NCBI GenBank assembly: GCA_963575745.1
Contig: CAUYUJ010014541.1
Coordinates: forward strand, 305,835 to 369,834
From: Prorocentrum cordatum
Taxonomy: Eukaryota; Sar; Dinophyceae; Prorocentrales; Prorocentraceae
Reading direction: 5' to 3'
DNA: 64,000 nucleotides
Part shown: piece after piece, positions 54,901-63,299 of the stretch
Position numbering within the stretch: position 1 is the stretch's first letter
Layout: each line of letters begins with the position of its first letter
Program-made: the position numbers and the translations under genes
Notes under the pieces: model-generated
Seen by the model: only the letters and a program-made list of their open reading frames with translations
What the model was told of the DNA's origin: nothing
Databases searched by the model: none

Positions 54901-56162
54901 ACTACAAGAAGTTCTACATCAATCAATTTCACGATCGACGTATCAACATTTGGCCGAAGACAACAGATCGTGAGTGGAAGATCCCAAGTAATTGGAAATC
55001 CTTTCAGGAGATGGTCCAATGGAAATTTGGTGACCGTAAAAACCACAACGGACCCTCCATGGATGCGGCCATGACGCACTTCAAGAAAGATGGTGAGAAA
55101 GATGGGTATCCCGATTGGAACGATTATTACCCGATCTTCATCATTCGTGCGTTCCAGAAACATATTGACCCGCAGAAGAATCGGATCGAGATATACGCCA
55201 AACCAATTCCCGAGGGCGGTGATCCAAGCTGTTTCGATTGGAACAGCGTTATTGCTATTCGATGTGTTGGAGGCCACAGCTGCGTCAACCCACTTTCCAA
55301 ACCATGGAATATGGGCTGGGAGAGCCTACAATGGACAGACGTGAAATACCTCCACCATGGCACGACATTCCGTGCTTGGCGCAACATCCTCAAGACAGGG
55401 ATCATTCCAGGCTGCGTCGATCCATCTTCTCAGAGAGACAAGCATCATAAACCATCACAACGCACGGAGGCATTCTTCAGTTCCAGCACATATATAGACA
55501 CTGCCCAGAAGAATCCCCACACCTCGGTACAGTCATACAAGTTCAATCACTACAAGAACGAGGTCGAGCTGGTGATCAACATGGAGATCGCCACTAAAGC
55601 TGGTTGCAGATTTTGGTTGGGCGCTCAAGGCGCTATTATGACAGAGGACGTGGTTCCAGCAGCGGCAGTCATTGCAATTCGCCGTCTCCAACCACGCCAC
55701 GTGCACGGCCAGCAGATATGGCCGGGGGGCCCTCCCTGGGACTATCCGCCGTTGGCCGCGAGACAACCATTGAGCAAGTACGAAATTTGTGCCTATCTTC
55801 CTGGACAAGAGTTCATCGATAACCCTCCTGGGATTACACCAGCCGACATGGATCACGACATGGATCAGCAGCCAAGGACGCCGTCAGCATCAGCATCTTC
55901 GGCTCAGCGACCGATTGCCCCTCAGCTGGGGGCAACCCCTGCTGGCCGCATATATGGCGCCGACGCCTTGGACGAACAAATGGTCCGTGCTATGATCGAC
56001 GACACCGAACACAAAACAGAGGATAAAGAATGGTTAATTGCTATGTCATACTGCCGAGAGGCTCTTCAACCCATTACATCAAATATTCCACAGAAAGATT
56101 GGGATCGTCGGCCTATCTTTAATGATGTTCGCATGGGGGACTTCATTGTTACCAAGAATTAG
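51906..56162 (+). CDS. 3' cargo ORF 1 (1418 codons) with Tpt1/KptA-like RNA 2'-phosphotransferase domain
   Basis: Uninterrupted frame 0; the first ATG is at 52041, but it probably continues from upstream coding sequence. Residues counted from 51906: 1-600 unknown, including LPGAGGDT (296), VVWSANDIA (N398, D399) and PQDWH (512-514), a spacing reminiscent of SGNH hydrolases; 760-880 Pro/Asp-rich linker; about 1050-1255 Tpt1-like. There, IAIRCVGGHS (R1119, H1124) matches the IRAxQGHS motif. YLHHGTTFRAWRNILKTG (H1151-T1153) matches LYHGTxxxxxxxIxxxGL. R1186 precedes FFSSS. INMEIATKAGCRFWLGAQG then TEDVVP (1246-1251) matches the C-terminal strand order of that family. The N-lobe Arg-His pair of classical Tpt1 is not evident. 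Known Tpt1 moves an RNA 2'-phosphate to NAD+. Here activity is inferred, not shown. Confidence 0.8.
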   Translation: MTTPCYASKLDRVTIKLPTRPPGLARTSDTSGHVGHVVEDNWVTEMRAFSDIYQTCKFRRKLSTWLTARGGFGGTGSYSKTAATPSDRPEGWQAISEHDETMTSTYRWQPYNEGNVFIGEAPAETDPGLTPGPDIDPLELEQAKYSAFCGGRLVSTLLSDNGWYSLVQEDLGLLLHHAFGPSGHAYKWTNLYTDSTWIMHPKKGAKGAKHKKYPSHGFDELNSARKRDHLAKVSHVALVPLFMPCLNRAECMGGATLEHLSTIIRDDIMMWAFSFGNYKEWFKQNDTPIGQDCIQLPGAGGDTRYGMAELREQRTQTQESRTTAILNNQFESTLEQRNMIKMIREARGLMLHSDNASIKRWRELNEVIWSSWANDFPAYVKQRHYCRGLSAMVVWSANDIACANHGQNTVDMRRHQDRAPTAVRELQKMECEGGVPTLMPVHVQVDVSRFVDVMQYFRCPTVMGPGKAAQWGVHPNFDYHTDDLIRIMQNRGITVLPSDHWIEAYDRITPQDWHAKQNNHNMTMFTTQFCDAVCHRNFCALIQSLPSQPYPFRPPILTPVTDEQAYTQAKEIMEALDFRERMTNEWKRDLSLTTLMTQTAGEMAHCAWMASCADGTLPASLPATAGDTSVPIPGIPIQPPALDPGEPNKAIPENDPFGLAYDDLFKYLLLLINDYPGAWASWDSVEKQELLHPKIIKTVDDAHAVTWVVLEQLLQQITDLDGDDNATKSRLIAEGNRLKSHCIGPAAENQQTIEACKTFFRQNALDRVALGYDPDVPTSVWRAAADADQPAPPGPLPEPLQPGPQPKAVPKTSAPGPPLHRTPADQQPADQLPKAEAVPIPDDGTDLDAMELEATPADNDPSPREMNLLSWQDSCERSVYEDISQVGMFDNACTIREYKLQAGIKDDHPYVSPVLRGTSAVNGFACLQDDEWFDQLQHDDCVIAHAPDIAQSGCFPEWKWISLPHYDDVRYGLDLLDEWLGEPEYMSKDSTTMLRHEIHYKKFYINQFHDRRINIWPKTTDREWKIPSNWKSFQEMVQWKFGDRKNHNGPSMDAAMTHFKKDGEKDGYPDWNDYYPIFIIRAFQKHIDPQKNRIEIYAKPIPEGGDPSCFDWNSVIAIRCVGGHSCVNPLSKPWNMGWESLQWTDVKYLHHGTTFRAWRNILKTGIIPGCVDPSSQRDKHHKPSQRTEAFFSSSTYIDTAQKNPHTSVQSYKFNHYKNEVELVINMEIATKAGCRFWLGAQGAIMTEDVVPAAAVIAIRRLQPRHVHGQQIWPGGPPWDYPPLAARQPLSKYEICAYLPGQEFIDNPPGITPADMDHDMDQQPRTPSASASSAQRPIAPQLGATPAGRIYGADALDEQMVRAMIDDTEHKTEDKEWLIAMSYCREALQPITSNIPQKDWDRRPIFNDVRMGDFIVTKN
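56160..56162 (+). other. In-frame TAG between the two cargo ORFs
   Basis: The frame is open on both sides: 1418 codons end in ...IVTKN, and after TAG GGA the same frame runs 22 codons to ATG 56229 and on for 928 codons. Either a nonsense mutation or a leaky stop. Confidence 0.8.
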
Positions 56163-56228
56163 GGATCTACCAATTGTTATCATTATGACACTCACTACCC
56201 CAAGGGCAATCACAACACCAAGGTCCTC

Positions 56229-59015
56229 ATGAACAAGGGCCACATATACGGCCCAATCATTCATTTCGGAGTCTTTGACAAGTTCTTTGCGGTACAAATA
56301 CCTATCCTCAACTACGGTTTACGATGGGTAAACATATGGTACAATGACAAAAACATGCCTCTCAAGGGCGTTGTCTTTGCTTTGCCAGTTCGTGCCGCCA
56401 TTGACCGGACAAATATGAAAACTGCCCTGGAAGGACCATCCTCATGCCGTGACAAAATACTTCAGCATAACTCAGATGGTGATCTGCCATATCTCGGCAT
56501 GCCGAGCATTTATAAGCCACGTATCCCACGTACACCGACCAGACGGCCCGCTCTTCGGACACCCGATCCCGAAGGGCTGGTGGCCACACCTGCCGAGGAC
56601 ACTGCTCCCGCGGACGATGGACCCCAACAAAAGGCAGGCCAATCTGCTGAACCTCTGGTTGCCGTTATTGTGGATATATCAAACATACAACTCACTGCCG
56701 AGGAAAAGACGGCAAATGACAATATGAAAGCAGATCTATCAGCAGAGATCCAAGCAGATGAGCACGTCGACGCGAGCATCCTCGACAATATTATTGACCC
56801 GCCAGAAGACTCCCTCAACCACCCCGACTACGACCCAGAGGAGGACGCAAGGTGGACCAGACAATCATACGACCACCGCATATACCGCTGGGTGTCGGAG
56901 CCTTTGGTAGACTCACCTATGATAAAGGTGAAACAAATCATTGAGGTGCACACTGGCGTGGACAGATTTGTGGTGGATAAAGTACAGTCGTACTCACAAT
57001 TTGGCGTTCAAGTCGGATCCAAAGCATGGAACGCAGAGACATACTATTTGGATTATAATCATACCCACAAATGGGCACGTGACTTACCAATTTGCAGTGC
57101 AGATAGCTTCTTCAAAAAGCTGGTACACGACCTGGACCCAGGGACCATCGAGGAGTCGACTACAGGCGTCTTCCACTGGATCTCTAAAGTGTATCAAAAC
57201 ATATTGCTGGACAGTATTGGGGAGCTCCGTGACTTCACAAAAGATGCTATTCATCAAAATCATCCCGCACTCCAAACGTTGCGTGATCTATTTACACATT
57301 GCATCAATACATTCGGCAATCCAGGCTTCCCCGTATGGACGGAGCTGGTGGAAACACCTGCCGCGCCACGTGACCCAGGCGCGGAGCAGGACATTCCCCA
57401 GGACCCAGGCAGCATTGCATCCGCAGCTCCTGATCAAGAAACCATGGTACGGATGATAGCCGAACAGAAGGGAATCAACCGCGAGGAGGGCGACAACGAG
57501 TCCGCCTTGCAGGAAGAGGCTCGCCGTATCCGTACAGAAAACGTATGCCATGGTGATACGCAGGACGCGGACAACGACACGACCGAGCGCATAGGACTGC
57601 CAGGGGAAAGATTGTCAAGGATCGAGATCGAGGGAATGAGCAGATCAATCGCTTCCCGACCGAATGCCGAGATCGACCGCGATGCCATGGATCAGATCGG
57701 CCGCAGTCTCGCTCGTGGTCAGGAGACCCAATGGGGATCCCGTGAGCATCCCACGATTGACGGAGCCCCAGAAACTATCCAGCATGATATCGCGCGATGT
57801 CGGAATTGCGATCGCATCTTATCCCTAGGCATCGTTACATATGAAGGTACCCTTTGTGACATCTGCTGGCAGTACACTGTTGCCGTAGGTGCTACGGGTA
57901 AAAGTACTGCTGTCGAGACCGACCTGGCATACCTCCAGAAGCTGACCCACTGGATCAAGACGACGCTCTCCCAGGACGACATTACGAGGTACATGAGAGA
58001 CGGAGCGCAAGTCATCATGACGGGTAAGCGCTCTTTTCCGGGCAATGAGAAAGATGCGCTGAGGAGAATGGCCAATTCCGCTAGGAAGAGGTATCAGAAG
58101 TGGGTCGGCTTTGGCTCCCCTCCTGCGCACGAGTGCAGACGGATGGGCGAGCGCGAAGACGACAGACCTCTATACCATCCATATGCCAATCTCGTTCAGC
58201 GCTTTCTCAAGGATTTGAAGTTTCACCACCAAATGACAGGCGCCCGTGTTAATGTGGGCAAGAAGGCTTGGACCGTTGAGGACATGCGCGATGCATGTGA
58301 AATCCTCGAGACCAGCATCAGGACTGGCCAAGCCGGTCGGAAGAAATGGTGGTTGAACGAAGGCAGACTCGACAGACGCACGCGGCAGGCACGCGGACTT
58401 GTCACGATTGCCCTCCCCAGGAGGGATGGCGCCCGTGAGAAAGTCATGCAGCGCAAGCTTGCCGCGCTTGCTCACGGGTTGATGGGTTCTGCCTTGGGTT
58501 CCACCGACCAGAGGGGGGTTGATTCAGGGATGAGAACCGATCCGATCGAACCTGATACGTACTCCCAGCGCTCTGATGATGCCATGGAGCCACGCCATCC
58601 GCGCCATCCGCCGCCGCCGCGCCCTGCCCCTGGCGATGCTGCACGGTCTAGCGCCTCTGGCGCGGAAGACCACGCGCCCGCGGGGCCGCGCGGCACTGCA
58701 GCGCAGCGGCAGGACAGCGATGACAGCTACAGACCTCGCGCCAAGAGGGCGCGCACGACAGACTACGCCGCCTGGTGGCGCGACGACCTGGAGGACAGCC
58801 GTTGGGGCCTCAGGTACTGGAGCTACTACATCAACTGCTGGATCTATATAGCGCTCAACAACGACGAGTTCGTATACATCCGTGACATCCAGTACAACAA
58901 GTGGTTTCGCCACTGGATCCCGAGGACATCTTGTGGGGCGTTCACGACGAGCTACGTGACGTACGATGGCCACAGGAAGTGGGACCGCAGGTTCTACGAG
59001 AACGGCAACACGTAG
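56229..59015 (+). CDS. 3' cargo ORF 2 (928 codons), zinc-ribbon-like protein of unknown function
   Basis: Same frame as ORF 1; the coding pattern extends back to the TAG at 56160, so ATG 56229 may not be a true start. N-terminal ~75 residues are aromatic and hydrophobic (FGVFDKFFAVQIPILNYG). An acidic, Pro-rich linker follows, then a globular region (FGVQVGSKAWNAETYYLDY). A four-cysteine C-x2-C...C-x2-C ribbon sits at C524, C527, C543 and C546 (CRNCDR...LCDIC). A helical basic region includes ARKRYQKWVGFG and KKWWLNEGRLDRR, then a disordered Pro/Ala/Arg tail, and a Trp/Tyr-rich C-terminus (YWSYYINCWIYIALNNDEF). It ends in tandem stops TAG-TGA. No family is recognised. The lysine/arginine-rich parts suggest nucleic-acid contact. 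Confidence 0.7.
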   Translation: MNKGHIYGPIIHFGVFDKFFAVQIPILNYGLRWVNIWYNDKNMPLKGVVFALPVRAAIDRTNMKTALEGPSSCRDKILQHNSDGDLPYLGMPSIYKPRIPRTPTRRPALRTPDPEGLVATPAEDTAPADDGPQQKAGQSAEPLVAVIVDISNIQLTAEEKTANDNMKADLSAEIQADEHVDASILDNIIDPPEDSLNHPDYDPEEDARWTRQSYDHRIYRWVSEPLVDSPMIKVKQIIEVHTGVDRFVVDKVQSYSQFGVQVGSKAWNAETYYLDYNHTHKWARDLPICSADSFFKKLVHDLDPGTIEESTTGVFHWISKVYQNILLDSIGELRDFTKDAIHQNHPALQTLRDLFTHCINTFGNPGFPVWTELVETPAAPRDPGAEQDIPQDPGSIASAAPDQETMVRMIAEQKGINREEGDNESALQEEARRIRTENVCHGDTQDADNDTTERIGLPGERLSRIEIEGMSRSIASRPNAEIDRDAMDQIGRSLARGQETQWGSREHPTIDGAPETIQHDIARCRNCDRILSLGIVTYEGTLCDICWQYTVAVGATGKSTAVETDLAYLQKLTHWIKTTLSQDDITRYMRDGAQVIMTGKRSFPGNEKDALRRMANSARKRYQKWVGFGSPPAHECRRMGEREDDRPLYHPYANLVQRFLKDLKFHHQMTGARVNVGKKAWTVEDMRDACEILETSIRTGQAGRKKWWLNEGRLDRRTRQARGLVTIALPRRDGAREKVMQRKLAALAHGLMGSALGSTDQRGVDSGMRTDPIEPDTYSQRSDDAMEPRHPRHPPPPRPAPGDAARSSASGAEDHAPAGPRGTAAQRQDSDDSYRPRAKRARTTDYAAWWRDDLEDSRWGLRYWSYYINCWIYIALNNDEFVYIRDIQYNKWFRHWIPRTSCGAFTTSYVTYDGHRKWDRRFYENGNT

Positions 59016-59704
59016 TGAGTCGGCCGCCAGGCCCACCGCTCGAAAGGCTTGAACTTCATTATAATACAAATTCGCCTTGAGCGGTGGCCATTATATACTT
59101 CTAGGCCACTTCACTATACAACACAAGTGGCCACACATACACACATATTTTGCGATAACCAAGGCAGCCTCCTAAGGAGCAACGCCAACGGGAGTCGCCA
59201 TATAGAGAATTTATATACATGCAACTCTTCGTGTTCATCAACGCGACCTTTCGTCTGGCCAGACATCCGCTTTGATATATAGACGCGCTTCGTAACACGA
59301 TCGTGCTCATCAACACGATCTCAGAATGCATATACTTTAGAGCCCGATTCCATTGCGTTGAGCATGATCTGACAGCTGGTGGCAACACCTGCCTCGCTTA
59401 GGCGAGGCAGATTATGATGCTGCTTTAACTTGCTCAGATCCTCTTTCTCCGCCCACCCGTGTCTCATTCTTCTCCGCCCTCGAGTGCCGAAGCGTTTTGG
59501 GGGGCGCACCGAGGGGGCACCAAAGCGTGCTTGGCGAAGAAATCGGGGCCCTGGGTGTTCCTTCTTACCTTGCCTTGCAGCTGAGGCTATACAGATTGGC
59601 GCCCAGCTGCCTGATACACTTGAGGATTGAGGAGTAAATGGGTGACGGATTCTCTTCCTCTGTTCCCGAGTCCTACCCTCGCGGGCGGGATTCGGGACGG
59701 GGGG
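59016..59704 (+). other. Element 3' untranslated region with hairpin and polypurine tract
   Basis: No ORF with domain content. CTGCCTCGC-TTA-GCGAGGCAG near 59389-59410 forms a clean 9-bp hairpin. GGGACGGGGGG at 59694-59704, touching the LTR, is the likely plus-strand primer tract despite one C. A/T-rich ATATATA words occur at 59090-59340. Confidence 0.6.
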
Positions 59705-59921
59705 TGTGAATTGAACCCGTGTAATACCCTCATATATACTCCTTATCCTCACCTCTCCTGCACCTGGCCGTTTGGGCTCAGGTATTGGGACTTCCCAAGT
59801 ACGCTTGGGACAGATCGATCAGACCTTTGATCGTGCAGGAGGGAAAGACATCCATCTATCCCTCCTTCCCTCTACCAGCGGATCAGGGGTTCTGTATCCT
59901 TGTACTTCAACCCCATACACA
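59705..59921 (+). repeat. 3' LTR (217 bp)
   Basis: TGTGAATTGAACC...CCCCATACACA. Compared with the 5' LTR by eye there are 7 substitutions (mostly transitions) and one 1-bp indel. Confidence 0.95.
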
Positions 59922-59926
59922 GGAGG
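59922..59926 (+). repeat. Target-site duplication GGAGG (right)
   Basis: Identical to 41858-41862. Confidence 0.85.
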
Positions 59927-60217
59927 CGGGGTGCAGGAGGCGGGAGGACGAGGAAGACGCGACCGCGGCGCTCTATTCAAAACGAATACCCAACCAATGA
60001 GGATTGGGGTGGAAACGTCAAACCGAAGCTCTGGATCAGCCTAAGCAAGCCCAGGATTCAGCCATGAAGCCTTCGTTGATTTTTCGATATGGGAGCATCT
60101 TGGCAGCTTATTTGGGCCATCTTGGGGGTCTTGGGGCAATTTTGGAGGCCCTTGGGGCTCTCTTACCCCCCCGTGCAAAAAAACAATTTGTGTTTTCTAC
60201 ACACGCACACACACACA

Positions 60218-60261
<44 letters not shown>

Positions 60262-60265
60262 CACG

Positions 60266-60309
<44 letters not shown>

Positions 60310-60357
60310 CGCCCCACACCCCCGATTTCAATGTTAATGCGGTGCCGTGGGCGCCGT
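59927..60357 (+). other. Spacer with (CA/CG)n alternating purine-pyrimidine repeat at 60198-60312
   Basis: ACGC and ACAC repeats, a sequence type able to adopt Z-DNA. CTTGGGGC-type words (60090-60170) resemble 36.4-37.0 kb. No gene. Confidence 0.7.
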
Positions 60358-62115
60358 CCCAGGGTTCTCTTTTAGTGTGTTTACCCCCGGTTTTGAGTTG
60401 AAGAAGGCCGGCTGATGTCCGCTCGATAAAAAACAAGGTAAAGTCAAAATCGGCCGGAAAAAATGCGTGTCGCGCGTGCCCGCTCGAAGAAAGTTGACCC
60501 CCACCTCGGATCCTCGATAGATAACGGGGTCCGCGGACCACCGTTTTCCTTCGTGATAAAGACGGTGCGGGGCATGTTTAGCATAATCATCGAAACAGAC
60601 GAGGTCTGGAGCCCCGACCGCGACGCGGAAAAGCGTCCCGCGCGCAGGAATTCCGAGGATGTCTCGCGCGTGCCGCGTCCCGCGCGCATGAATTTTGAGG
60701 ATGTCTCGACTAATTCGCTAGTTTTTCCAGGATTTCCTTGGCCACGCAAGAGTTTCTGCGTGCCCGCTCGAGGATGGTGCGCCCCCCGCGCCAAAACATC
60801 GAGGATGTCTCGAGCGAAACGCTTGTTTGGCAAAACTTGAGAGACCTGGGCGCCCCAGCATGTCCCAGGAGGCCCTGGGAGCGCGGACGCTGCGTAATCT
60901 ACGAGGGGTCGTGGCGTTTGGAGCGCGGACCACGCGGGATTTGCAAGGGATCGCGGTCCTCGGAACGCGGGCGCAGCGTAATTTACAAGGGGTCGGGGCC
61001 TTGGGAGCTCGGACGCAGCGTGATTTACGAGGGATCGAGGCCCCTGGAGCGCGGGCGCAGCGTAGAATACGAGGGATCGTGGCCTTGGGGGCGCGGACGC
61101 AGCATAATTTACGAGGGGTCGGGGCCTTGGGAGCGCGACCCCAATGCACCCAGGCGGACTTTTAACATGAAGATGTGTTGAGGATGTCTCGAACGAACCA
61201 CTCTTGTTCACGTGTCCAGTTCGCCTGGGCGGATGTCTAGCATGAGGGTGTCTTGGGGATGTGTTGAGCGAAACGCTGCGCGTCGCGCGGTGCGTTTCCT
61301 GGCACGTCTCGTAGCGCGTCCCTTTCGCACGTCCCGCGGTGCGACCCCATGGCACGCCCCTTGGCACGTCGCCTGGCGCGTCCCTTGGGACGCTCCGCGG
61401 CGCGTTGTCCTGGCATGCCCCCCTGTAAATTAGCTCTGGGGCAGCAACTATGTGCTCAGGCAGCTCGAGCTTAAGATCCAGAACAGTTCGGTCAGGACTC
61501 GGATGCAAAGGAGGACTCGATCCACGACACAATCGCGGCATGGCACATCGCAATTCAGCACGGTGCAGCACAGCACAGCCCTGGGCACGGTACATCAAGA
61601 TTGATTCACTCATCATTGCAACTTGGCACGTTCCTTGGCACGTTCCGTGGCGCGTCCCGTGGCGAGTCCCCTTGGCACGTCGCGCGGCGCGTCCCCTGGC
61701 ACGTCCCGTGGCACGTCCATTGGCACGTTCCGTAGCGCGTCCCCTTGGCACGTCCCGCGGTGCGTCCCCATGGCACGTCCCCTGGCACGTCGCCTGGCGC
61801 GTCCTCCTGGCATGTCCCCTTGTCAAGTAGCTCTGGGGCAGCTACTATGTGCTCAGACAGCTCGAGCTTAAGATCCAGAACAGTTCGGTCAGGACTCGGA
61901 TGCAAAGGAGGACTCGATCCACAACGCTGTAAAAAGCATAATCGCGGCATGGCACATCGCAATTCAGCATGGCGCAGCACAGCACAGCCCTCGGCACGGT
62001 ATATCAAGGTCGATACACTCAGCATTGCATTTGCCCGTCGCCCCATCAGGTGTCTTTGAAACGTTGCCATGCCTTACATTTCTATATTCCTTTCCGGGTT
62101 CGTGGGTCGATCATG
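60358..62115 (+). mobile_element. Composite dispersed element, copy 2
   Basis: Starts CCCAGGGTTCTCTTTTAGTGTGTTTACCCCCGG. It has GAGGATGTCTCG units (60655-60830), GTGGC(C/G).TGGGAGCG units (60880-61150), GGCACGTCCC arrays (61285-61420, 61620-61815) and two copies of block R (61425-61620 and 61822-62115). It ends GTGGGTCGATCATG. It defines the likely full structure, since copy 1 carries a 1-kb insertion. Confidence 0.65.
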
Positions 62116-62650
62116 CTCTCTTTTTGTTTCAAAATGTTTCTCTCGCTGTGGCGCTGGCCTCATTTTCGGGCTTCCGCTCGTTCCGAATCGTGCTCCCGTT
62201 GCAGCGCTGGCCTTGTTTCCGCGCTTCGCCTCATTCCGAATCGTGCTCCCGCTGCAGCGTTGACTTCATTTCCGCGCTTCCGCTCGTCCCGAATCGTGCT
62301 CCCGCTGCAGCGCTGGCGCCATTATTTCCAGTGCCATGCCACGGCATAGTTTTCGGTCCTTCCAAATAGGCCCCAAAATCTAAAAAAATGCCTCCCTACA
62401 AAACCGTCGGAAGTGATTACACATCCAGTGTCGACTCGTTGATTTTTGGGGCCGCAGAAGCCCCCCCCCACTTTGGGGCGTCGCCACGCCATGCTATGTC
62501 ATGCTACGCGATGATGTTCAACACCATGCTATGCCATGTAATGTTATGCCTTGCTGCGACATCCGATTGTGCGAATAGAGAGGAGATCCACGCCATGGTG
62601 AGGGATGGGAGGGAAGGGTAGGACGTCAGATATGACGCGAGCGCACCTCG
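62116..62650. other. Spacer with ~50-bp repeat 'cattccgaatcgtgctcccgctgcagcgctgg'
   Basis: TCGT(T/C)CCGAATCGTGCTCCC.(T/C)TGCAGCG occurs three times at 62175-62325. CATGCTATG words at 62490-62540 recall the pentamer elements. No gene. Confidence 0.55.
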
Positions 62651-62866
62651 CTTGCCTGCCCCCCCCCTCCTCCCCTCCCCCCTCTTCTCCCTGCCCCTCC
62701 CCCCCTCCGTCCCTCTCCAATCCTCGAGCGCGATGTTGCGAGCTGTGTCCCTTGCCCTTGCGCGATGCCGCGTCTATCGCCCGTCGCGGCTCGAGGCGAA
62801 GGCTGGCGGGCTCCCTCCGGTCGACCGGTCGCCGACGGTTGAAGCGTTGTACATACGGCTATCGGT

Positions 62867-63005
62867 GGCGAGCGAGGGGGGAAGCGAGAAGGAGAAGGCT
62901 TTCACATATCAGTTCTCTGTGTTTTTGGGGAAGGCTCACAAAACTTCTCGGAAGGCCGGGACTTCCGAGCCTTCTGAGAAGGCTTTTTTTTTCGCACGTC
63001 CCCCC
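62867..63005 (+). repeat. Dispersed palindromic repeat (CTTCTGAGAAG type), forward copy
   Basis: GCGAGCGAGGGGGGAAGCG through AAGGCTTTC, then TTCTCGGAAGGC and CTTCTGAGAAGGC. It is the inverse of 26190-26345. Confidence 0.65.
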
Positions 63006-63164
63006 TCAGGCTCGCCGCCGAAAATAGGAGACACATCTCATCATCGCAGGCATCTCCCATCCGGTCATGGTGTCATGCGCATCTCCAGCGATACGGAGGG
63101 ACTTGAGGGGCTGGGGAGATCACAACCTCCCCCCCCTCCCTGGCGCTTCTGCTTGCTGTCGCAG

Positions 63165-63255
63165 GTGGAGAAGTACCTCCACAGGGACACCCAGCTGGAC
63201 AGCGAGGACTCGGGCCTCTTCCTGCTCATCGCCGCCGCCGTCAGAATGGAGACAA
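63165..63255 (+). CDS. Possible exon, function unknown
   Basis: A pyrimidine-rich stretch TTCTGCTTGCTGTCGCAG (ends 63164) is a good splice acceptor. The sequence after it reads VEKYLHRDTQLDSEDSG then LFLLIAAAVRM, with G/C-biased third positions, before passing into a GAGG repeat. No family is recognised and no donor is clear. Confidence 0.35.
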
Positions 63256-63299
63256 AGGAGCAAGAGGATGATGCGGAGGAGAGGGAGGGAGGGAGGAAG

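Larger units (their letters stand above)
41863..59921 (+). mobile_element. Complete 18.06-kb Ty1/copia LTR retrotransposon with extra 3' coding cargo
   Basis: It has matching LTRs (TG...CA), a 5-bp target duplication, and copia order: Gag, protease (DSGS), integrase (HHCC, D,D,E), RT (YADD), RNase H. Integrase precedes RT, which defines the copia superfamily. Usual copia elements are ~5-6 kb. The extra length lies after RNase H, where about 8 kb of coding sequence (1418-aa and 928-aa ORFs plus a broken leader) includes a Tpt1/KptA-like domain. LTRs differ by 7 substitutions and one indel over ~216 bp, so the copy is not brand new. At least a dozen frame disruptions make this copy inactive as read. 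Confidence 0.95.
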
